From NCBI RefSeq assembly GCF_041261205.1, contig NZ_JBGCCH010000035.1, positions 1 through 64,000 of the forward strand: 64,000 nt of DNA, written 5' to 3'. The position numbers and the translations under genes are program-made. Positions 48,646 to 58,876 of the stretch are shown in pieces (position 1 is the stretch's first letter; each line of letters begins with the position of its first letter). This DNA comes from Catenulispora sp. MAP5-51. GTDB taxonomy: Bacteria; Actinomycetota; Actinomycetes; Streptomycetales; Catenulisporaceae. Under the pieces are notes generated by a model, which was given only the letters and a program-made list of their open reading frames with translations, did no database searches and was not told the origin of the DNA.

Positions 48646-49902
48646 GTGGGGGTGGACCTACCGATGATCGCCAGCCCCGGCTCCACACTCGCCCCGGAAC
48701 GCCGCCCGGCCGACCGGCTCCGTCCGAACCCCGTCCGCGCCGCCCGGATCACCGGTGTCGGCACCGCCGTGACCGAGGACTCCTACTCCCAGCAGGAACT
48801 GCTTGACATATTCTCGATCGACGACCCCCGTATCCGCTCTGTCTTTCTGAACAGTGCCATCGAACGGCGCCATCTGACCATCCCGCCGCGCGACGAGAAC
48901 GGCGTGTGCCAGCCCGAACCGCAGGGCCGGCTGCTGGCCAAGCACAAGCGGCTGGCCGTCGACATGGGTTCCCGGGCGCTCCTGGAGTGTCTGCGCGATG
49001 CCGGAAGAAGCCTGGAGGACCTGGACTACCTCTGCTGTGTGACCACCACCGGGTTCCTCACCCCCGGGCTCAGTGCCCTGATCATCAGGGAGCTGGGCAT
49101 CGACCCCGGCTGCCACCGCGTGGACATCGTCGGGATGGGCTGCAACGCCGGTCTCAATGCCCTGAACGCCACGGCCGCGTGGTCCGCGGCCAATCCGGGC
49201 CGGCTGGCCGTCATGGTGTGCGCGGAGGCCTGTTCGGCGGCCTACGCGTTCGACTCCACGATGCGGACCGCTGTCGTCAACAGCCTGTTCGGCGACGGGG
49301 CGGCGGCGATCGCGCTGGTCGCGCCGGACGGCGATGCCGACGGCAGCGGCGGCGGTGGCGGTGGCGGTGGCGGTGGCGGTGGCGGTGGCGGTGGCGGTGG
49401 CGGTGGCGGTGGCGGTGGCGGTGGCGGTGGCGGAGAGGCCGGGACCGGGGCCGGGACCGAAGGGCCGCGCGTGCTGTCCTTCGCCAGCCACATCATCACC
49501 GACGCCGTCGACGCCATGCGCTACGAGTGGGACGACGACCTGACCCGGTTCAGCTTCTTCCTCGACCCGGACATCCCCTACGTGGTCGGCGCGAACGCCG
49601 AGCGCGTGGTGGACGGCCTGCTCGGGCGGGCCGGGCTGCGGCGCAGCGACATCGGGCACTGGCTCGTGCACTCGGGCGGCAAGAAAGTCATCGACGCGGT
49701 GCGCGTCAACCTCGGCCTGACCCGGCACGACGTCCGGCACACCACCGGAGTGCTGCGCGACTACGGCAACCTCTCCAGCGGCTCGTTCCTGTTCTCCTAC
49801 GAGCGGCTGCTCCGCGAGGGGGTCGTGAGCCCCGGCGACTACGGCGTCCTGATGACGATGGGCCCCGGATCGACGATCGAGACGGCGCTGGTCCAATGGT
49901 GA
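48646..49902 (+). CDS. dpgA: DpgA, type III polyketide synthase for 3,5-dihydroxyphenylacetyl-CoA
   Basis: A 418-residue chalcone-synthase-fold enzyme. The nucleophile is Cys in GMGCNAGLNALN, with His in HWLVHSGGKK and Asn in YGNLSSGSF. DpgA condenses four malonyl-CoA into 3,5-dihydroxyphenylacetyl-CoA, helped by DpgB and DpgD. The GTG at 48646 gives MGVDLPM, resembling known DpgA N-termini; the ATG at 48664 is an alternative. A run of 29 glycines (about residues 235-263) is inserted in a loop between the GDGAAAIAL region and GPRVLSFASHIITDAVDA, enlarging the enzyme by about 40 residues. First gene of dpgABCD. Confidence 0.95.
   Translation: MGVDLPMIASPGSTLAPERRPADRLRPNPVRAARITGVGTAVTEDSYSQQELLDIFSIDDPRIRSVFLNSAIERRHLTIPPRDENGVCQPEPQGRLLAKHKRLAVDMGSRALLECLRDAGRSLEDLDYLCCVTTTGFLTPGLSALIIRELGIDPGCHRVDIVGMGCNAGLNALNATAAWSAANPGRLAVMVCAEACSAAYAFDSTMRTAVVNSLFGDGAAAIALVAPDGDADGSGGGGGGGGGGGGGGGGGGGGGGGGGGGGGEAGTGAGTEGPRVLSFASHIITDAVDAMRYEWDDDLTRFSFFLDPDIPYVVGANAERVVDGLLGRAGLRRSDIGHWLVHSGGKKVIDAVRVNLGLTRHDVRHTTGVLRDYGNLSSGSFLFSYERLLREGVVSPGDYGVLMTMGPGSTIETALVQW
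49348..49434. repeat. Poly-glycine hexamer repeat in dpgA
   Basis: About 14 copies of GGCGGT give 29 consecutive Gly codons. The unit is in frame, so copy-number change alters loop length only. Confidence 0.95.
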
Positions 49903-49927
49903 GCGCCGGCCTGCAACAGCATATTGA

Positions 49928-52842
<2,915 letters not shown>

Positions 52843-52898
52843 TTTCCGCGCGTTCGGCGAAGCCCAGGTAATACCGGCTCCGGAATTGGCGCCGCGGT

Positions 52899-52927
52899 GT
52901 TCAAACGAGGCGTCCGCGCACTTGAAC
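52899..52927. promoter_or_regulatory. StrR-type operator 6
   Basis: GTTCAAA (52899-52905), 15 bp, CTTGAAC (52921-52927), 186 bp before the cysteate-synthase-like gene, in the 271-bp gap after dpgD. This ties that gene to the cluster regulon. Confidence 0.78.
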
Positions 52928-53113
52928 ACCGCGAACGTTGATATCCATCGCAGCCTTCGGAGATAGTGGCCGCATCGGCGCGCACCCGATCTCCGACGGG
53001 AACCCAGCATTTCGCCACAGCGGCCGGCGCGACCCGCCGGCCGCTCATTCCCCCTGCACCAGCCGGCCGGCGCCATCCGCCGGCCGGCTCACCCGTTCAC
53101 GAAGGGCACTGGC

Positions 53114-54445
53114 ATGAACTCCATATCAGCGAACCCGTCTGCCCACGGCACCCTGACCGCGACGCGCCACTACACCCTGGTCTGCGACCTGTGCGGCCGG
53201 AGCCTGGAGGACGACGGCGTCGTCCTGGACTGTCCGGCCAGCCATCCGCCGGCCCTGTTGCGCACGTCCTACGCCGAGGAGGCCTTCACTCCCCGGCCGG
53301 ACCGCGACGGCCTGTTCCGTTACCAGGACTGGCTCCCGGTCGTCCGCGCCGGCTCCGACGCCGACGCCGGCCGCACCGCCGTCTATCGGAGCACGGCCCT
53401 GGCCGGGGCCCTGGGCCTGGGCGAGCTCTGGATCGCCTTCAACGGCTACTGGCCCGAGCGCGGCGCGGCCCTGGCGACCGCGACGTTCAAGGAGTTCGAG
53501 GCGCACGCCGTCCTGGGCCGGCTGCCGGAGAACCAGGTCGTGCTGACCACCGCCTCGTCGGGGAACACCGGCGCGGCGTTCGCCTGGGCCTGTTCCCGGA
53601 CCCGGACTCCCGCGGTCCTGGTCGTGCCCGGCACGGGGCTGCGCAGGCTGCGCTTCCGGGAAGAGCTGGACCCGTGCGTGACCCTCGTCGTCGTCGAGGA
53701 CGGCGGCTACCCGGACGCGATCGCCCTCGCGGCCGCTGTCGGCACGCTGCCGCCGTTCCAGATAGAAGGCGGCGTGAAGAACGTCGCGCGCCGAGACGGC
53801 CTGGGCACCGTGATGCTCTCCGCCTTCGAGCAGATGCGGGCCCTGCCGACGCACTACTTCCAGGCCGTGGGCAGCGGCACCGGCGCGATCGCGGTCCTGG
53901 AGGCGGCCAAGCGCCTGCGTGCCGCGACCTGCCACGACCCGCTCCCCCGCCTGATGCTCTGCCAGAACGAACCGTTCACCCCGATCCGCGACGCCTGGCT
54001 CCAGGACCCCTACCCCCTGGACGGCGAAGCGCCGGACCGGTTCCGCAAAGCCCTGAACGACGTCGTCGCCGACGAGCTGACGAACCTGGCCCCGCCCTAC
54101 TCCGTCACCGGCGGGGTCCGCGACGCGCTCCTGGACAGCGGGGGCGACGTGCTCGCGGCCGACAACGACGAGGTGACGGAGGCCCTGACCATGTTCCAGG
54201 CCCTCGAGGGCATCGACATCGAACCGGCGGCCGGCGTGGCCGTCGCGGGCCTGCGCGCCGCGGCCGAACAGGGAAAGCTCGACCGCGACTCCGTGGTCCT
54301 GCTCAACATCACCGGCGGCGGCCGCGCCCGGCTGGCGCAGGAGCACCGCCTCGTCCCGGCCCGGCCCGCGCTGCGCGTGACCCGCGACGCCTTGGCCCGC
54401 CTCGACGAGACGGTCGCCGCGATCGCCGCCGTGGCCGGGGCCTAG
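53114..54445 (+). CDS. Cysteate-synthase-like PLP enzyme (threonine synthase family)
   Basis: A 443-residue fold-type II PLP enzyme. The N-terminus (HYTLVCDLCGRSLEDDG, CPASHPPALLRT), RYQDWLPV, WIAFNGYWPERGA, the PLP lysine in ATFKEFEAH, ASSGNTGAAFAWA, GGVKNVARRDGLGTVML and HYFQAVGSGTGAIA fit the cysteate synthase branch, which makes L-cysteate from O-phosphoserine and sulfite in methanogens. A related beta-replacement, such as to another amino acid, is also possible. It has its own StrR-type operator and ends by overlapping the stop of the convergent SARP gene, so it probably supplies a special building block for the NRPS. Confidence 0.82.
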   Translation: MNSISANPSAHGTLTATRHYTLVCDLCGRSLEDDGVVLDCPASHPPALLRTSYAEEAFTPRPDRDGLFRYQDWLPVVRAGSDADAGRTAVYRSTALAGALGLGELWIAFNGYWPERGAALATATFKEFEAHAVLGRLPENQVVLTTASSGNTGAAFAWACSRTRTPAVLVVPGTGLRRLRFREELDPCVTLVVVEDGGYPDAIALAAAVGTLPPFQIEGGVKNVARRDGLGTVMLSAFEQMRALPTHYFQAVGSGTGAIAVLEAAKRLRAATCHDPLPRLMLCQNEPFTPIRDAWLQDPYPLDGEAPDRFRKALNDVVADELTNLAPPYSVTGGVRDALLDSGGDVLAADNDEVTEALTMFQALEGIDIEPAAGVAVAGLRAAAEQGKLDRDSVVLLNITGGGRARLAQEHRLVPARPALRVTRDALARLDETVAAIAAVAGA

Positions 54446-55314
54446 GCCTGCTTAGTCTCGCGGTCAGGGGGCCGTCGGCAGGATGGGAGCGCCGCCACCG
54501 TTCGACACCGGACGGCGGCGGCGCTGAGCTGCGCTTGGGATTGCGCGGGGACGGGAAGCGGCCGCGGCGGCGCGTTGCGCACATCGCGGTCCTGGGCCAG
54601 GACCTCGGAGTACGCCTCGCGCACCTGGGCGCCCGGTTCCACGCCGAGCTCGTCGACCACCTGCTGCCGCAACGCCTGGTAGAGCCGCAGCGCCTCGGCC
54701 GGCCGTCCGTCGGCGGCCAGCAGCCGCATCCGCGCGGCCTGGACCGGTTCGTCCAGCGGGGTGTCCCGGGCCAGCGCGTCCAGGTGCGGCAGAGCAGCTT
54801 GCGGGCTGCCGTCCTCGAGCGCCGCCCGGGCCCAGGCCAGCACCGCGGCGCGAACGTCCTCCTCGACGGTGCGCAGCAGCGGATCGGCGTGGCTCACCCG
54901 CACCGCGTCGGCGAACACCGGCTCGCGCCGAAGCGCGACCGCGGCGGCGAGGTCGCCGCGGTCCACCGCCCGCCGGAAGCGGCCGAGGTCGACCGCCTCG
55001 GGACGCAGGCGCAGCCGGTAGCCGCTGCCGTCGGAGTCCAGGACGAGGTCGGGATCGTCGAACGTGCCCAGCCAGCTGCGCAGACGGGAGACCGCCGTCT
55101 GCAGCGCGCCGAGTCCGACCTGCTTGGCCTGGTCGTCCCAGACCAGGTCCAGCAACCGGCCGGCGCTGAGCCGCTGTCCTTCGGCCAGCAGCAGGACTCC
55201 GAGCAGACCCTTGAGCACCGGGGATCGCGGAAGACGTTCGGGGACCCGGCCGGCCTGCTGCTCCGCGCCGCCTTCGGCCTCGACCCGCAGTGGTCCGAGC
55301 ACGCCGAAGGACAC
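54442..55314 (-). CDS. SARP-family transcriptional activator
   Basis: A 290-residue AfsR/SARP regulator. An OmpR-type winged helix occupies residues about 10-105 (FGVLGPLRVEAEG, LLLAEGQRLSAGRLLDLVW, GALQTAVSRLRSWLG, GSGYRLRL), followed by a bacterial transcriptional activation domain of TPR-like helices (105-245, ending ALRQQVVDELGVEPGAQVREAY). SARPs activate antibiotic clusters in actinomycetes. The stop shares CTAG with the preceding convergent gene. It probably marks the right border of the cluster. Confidence 0.92.
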   Translation of the reverse strand: MSFGVLGPLRVEAEGGAEQQAGRVPERLPRSPVLKGLLGVLLLAEGQRLSAGRLLDLVWDDQAKQVGLGALQTAVSRLRSWLGTFDDPDLVLDSDGSGYRLRLRPEAVDLGRFRRAVDRGDLAAAVALRREPVFADAVRVSHADPLLRTVEEDVRAAVLAWARAALEDGSPQAALPHLDALARDTPLDEPVQAARMRLLAADGRPAEALRLYQALRQQVVDELGVEPGAQVREAYSEVLAQDRDVRNAPPRPLPVPAQSQAQLSAAAVRCRTVAALPSCRRPPDRETKQA

Positions 55315-55494
55315 CCTCGCGACCGCGGTTTGTCACAACCTGGTGTCAGGGCGTATGAAAAAGGTGGTCTGCCCCCGTGACAGACCACGTGTCGGACGCT
55401 ACGGGAAAACGCTTACAGTTCGTTTACCGATCCGGCCGTACGCGAGTCCTGTCCTTCCCCGGGGCACGCTGACCCGTTCGGGTAGCCTGCCCCC

Positions 55495-56247
<753 letters not shown>

Positions 56248-56310
56248 CCGGCGGGCCAAGACTGGCAAGGTCGGCCAGGGCTGCACGGGACTGGCCGAGA
56301 CGGGAGCGCC

Positions 56311-56583
56311 CTACAGAAACTCGCTCCGGTAGGTCTCGGCCAGCTCCGCCGCGAGCCGGCAGCGCTGCGCGAGCTCGTCCTGCGACAACCGCGGCGGCGG
56401 CGCGTCCTGGCCCGCGACCACATCGCCGATCCGCAGGAAGTACTCGTCCTGGCCCGCGGGCGTGCACATGCACAGCATGCGGGCCGGCGCGCCCGAGACG
56501 TTGCGGAAGTTGTGCGGCGCGTTGGCCGGGACGTTGATCGTGGATCCGGCCCGGACGGTGTGCTGCTCGCCGGTGATCAGCAT
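56311..56583 (-). pseudogene. Remnant of a cupin-domain protein
   Basis: The 90 residues match the later half of a small cupin (TGEQHTVRAGSTINVPANAPHNFRN then a C-terminal tail). An in-frame TAA lies five codons upstream of the only usable ATG, so the first beta-strands and metal-binding motif are missing. It lies 29 bp after the oxidoreductase remnant. Confidence 0.65.
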
Positions 56584-56612
56584 CGCGTACGTTGCTTATG
56601 GAATAAGCGGCA

Positions 56613-57206
56613 TCAGGCGCCGGGAACGAGGACGACGGTCTTGCCGCTGGGCAGTCGCCCGGCTGCGGCACCGGCGTGCAGGGCCGGCAGTTCGGCCAGC
56701 GGGATCCGCTGGGCGATCTCGATGCGCAGCTCGCCGCGGTCGATCAGCCCCACCAGATGTGCCAGCTGCTGCGCGTCGCTGCGGACGTACAGGTCGATGC
56801 CGCGCACACCGCGCTCGTCGTCACTCGGCGCGGGCATCCACACCGTGGTGTTGACCAGGACTCCGCCCGGCCGAATCACATCGAGCAGCGCGGCCAGCTG
56901 CGCCGGTTCGATCGGCGCGAGGTTGAGCACCACGTCGACCGGGGCCGTCGCCGCGGTCACCGAGGTGGTGGTGTGGTCGACAACCTCGTCGGCGCCGGCG
57001 GCCTTGACCCGCTCGGCGCTGCTCGGACCGGCCGTGGCGATCACGTAGGCGCCGGCCTTCTTGGCCAGCTGCACGGCGTAGCCGCCGACCGCCCCGCCGG
57101 CCCCGTTGACCAGCACCCGCTGGGATTCCTTGAGCTCGGCGTGGTCGAACAGCGCCTGCCACGCCGTCAGGCCCGGCGCCGCGGCGAGAATCTCGGCGGG
57201 CGCCAC
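56613..57206 (-). pseudogene. 5'-truncated quinone-oxidoreductase-type dehydrogenase
   Basis: The 197 residues match only the NADPH-binding and C-terminal part of an MDR-family reductase (LTAWQALFDHA, RVLVNGAGGAVGGYAVQLAK, DEVVDHT, GGVLVNTT, GKTVVLVPGA). Family-like sequence continues upstream of the GTG (SRRSGASAHVV) until an in-frame TAA at about 57255, right behind the MarR gene. About 120 N-terminal residues are lost, so the gene is probably dead. Confidence 0.75.
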
Positions 57207-57271
57207 GACATGCGCAGAGGCACCGGAACGGCGACTCAGATCACGGCCGGTCGGTTACTCCCGCCGCCCTT

Positions 57272-57778
57272 TCAGGTGGCGCGGTCGCGCTTGGCGCGGG
57301 GCTTGGCAGACCGGGGCGGAATGGCGCGCATATGCTGACGGACCCGCCCCAGAACAGCGCTGAGGGTGGCGATGTCCTCATCGGCCATCGGATCGATCAG
57401 CAACTGCCGGACCCGGTCGACATGCCCGGGCAGCACATGGGCGATCAGCTCCCGGCCGGCATCGGTGACCGTCACGATGACACTGCGCTCGTCGTCCGGC
57501 GACGACGAACGCGTGATCAGCTCGCGCTTCTCCAGCAGCCCCGCCTGATAGGTGAGCCCGCTACGGCTGTACACGACGCCGTCGGCCAGATCGGTCATCC
57601 GAAGACGCCCCTCGGGCGCGTCCACGAGACGGGCCAGGATCTGGAACTGCACGTAGCTCAGATCACCGTCGGCCCGCAGGTGCTCGTCCACCGCGTACTG
57701 GAGAAGGCTGCTGACCTCCATCAGCGCGAAGTACGCGCCGAGCTGCTCCGAGTTCAGGCCGGGTGTGGAGTCACTCAC
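57272..57778 (-). CDS. MarR-family transcriptional regulator
   Basis: A 168-residue protein with a helical dimerization N-terminus and winged helix (LSYVQFQILARLVDAPEG, MTDLADGVVYSRSGLTYQAGLLEKRELITRSS, DDERSVIVTVTDAG). The C-terminus is basic. Its natural target could have been the oxidoreductase remnant next to it. It probably lies outside the biosynthetic cluster. Confidence 0.9.
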   Translation of the reverse strand: MSDSTPGLNSEQLGAYFALMEVSSLLQYAVDEHLRADGDLSYVQFQILARLVDAPEGRLRMTDLADGVVYSRSGLTYQAGLLEKRELITRSSSPDDERSVIVTVTDAGRELIAHVLPGHVDRVRQLLIDPMADEDIATLSAVLGRVRQHMRAIPPRSAKPRAKRDRAT

Positions 57779-57791
57779 CCCACGATGGTAC

Positions 57792-58739
57792 TTACTTGGA
57801 ATTCGAAGTGCGCGCTGCGCCGCCGGCGTCCGACCGGCCGAGCACCACGCCCACCTCGCGCGCCAGCGCCGCCGATGCCTCGATCTCCACTCGGCGGTTC
57901 GAGACGCTCTCGATCAGGAAGCCGAAGGGCATGCCGAGTTTGCGGCAGAAGGCGGTCAGGTCGCGGGCGGTGGCGACGCAGTACTCGTACGACTCCGTGA
58001 GGGTGTCGTCCGCGTGGCGCAGGGAGTTCGCCAGCCAGCCCGGGACGTCGACGCCGAGCCATCTGAGGAAGGCGAGGGTCTTGACCGAGCCGCAGACCGA
58101 GAGGGTGAACAGCACCGGGGACGGGGCGAGGCCGCGCTCGTGGCAGGCGTAGTAGTAGTCGGAGACGAGGTTCTTGGCCGCGTTGGTGTTGTAGACGACC
58201 TGGGAGATGAAGAAGCCGCAGCCCTCGGCCTGTTTGGCGATCAGGCGGAGGTGCTCCTCGTGGCGCTCGGCGATGGCGACGCCGCCGAGCAGCAGGCCGG
58301 GGCTGACGTCGCGCCGGAGGGCCTGGGCTTCCGGCAGGCTGGTTCGGACGTCCTTGGCCTTCGACGAGGCGCCGACGAAGACGGAGTGGACACGGCTGGT
58401 GTCCGCCTGCCCGAGCCAGGTGCGCAGCTCGGCGTCGGTGTACTTGCCGACGCAGCGGTAGATGACGGCCGGCCGGTCCCAGGCGGCGAGGTACTCGGCG
58501 TGGTACGTCGCCGGATCCATGGTCGGGAGGTAGGGGAAGGGACGCTCGGCCGGGTTCCGGTCGCTCTCGTCGTCGATGTCGTAGAGCGCCAGGCCGTCGA
58601 CAGCCAGACCGTTCAGGCGCGCGAGCGTCACCTCGGCGATCTCGCGCACGCGCTCCGGGCCGGTGGTCAGCCGGGGCGGCACGACGCCGAGCAGCAGCGC
58701 GCCGCCGTCGTGGGCGTTGGCCAGGAGCGCGTGGGACAT
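57792..58739 (-). CDS. Methylenetetrahydrofolate-reductase-like flavoprotein
   Basis: A 315-residue TIM-barrel-type protein (start MSHALLANAHDGGALLLGVVPP). The LDGLALYDIDDESDRN-type segment, FVGASSKAKDVR, GFFISQVVYNTNAAKNLVSDYY and PVLFTLSVCG fit the MTHFR-like FAD-linked reductase family. A frame open to 58841 exists, but the ATG at 58739 fits the family. It lies 13 bp upstream of the MarR gene in the same direction. The exact substrate is not certain. Confidence 0.75.
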   Translation of the reverse strand: MSHALLANAHDGGALLLGVVPPRLTTGPERVREIAEVTLARLNGLAVDGLALYDIDDESDRNPAERPFPYLPTMDPATYHAEYLAAWDRPAVIYRCVGKYTDAELRTWLGQADTSRVHSVFVGASSKAKDVRTSLPEAQALRRDVSPGLLLGGVAIAERHEEHLRLIAKQAEGCGFFISQVVYNTNAAKNLVSDYYYACHERGLAPSPVLFTLSVCGSVKTLAFLRWLGVDVPGWLANSLRHADDTLTESYEYCVATARDLTAFCRKLGMPFGFLIESVSNRRVEIEASAALAREVGVVLGRSDAGGAARTSNSK

Positions 58740-58876
58740 GCTTTGGAAGCTAGCAGCCTGTTCGGTATACGGAATGCCGCCGCCACTCTGTGAGACGACA
58801 CGCGCCACGAGGCCGGGCGCCAGACGCCAGACACCAGACACCGAAGACGCGGCCCACCGGTCCGAGCTGCCCCCAG

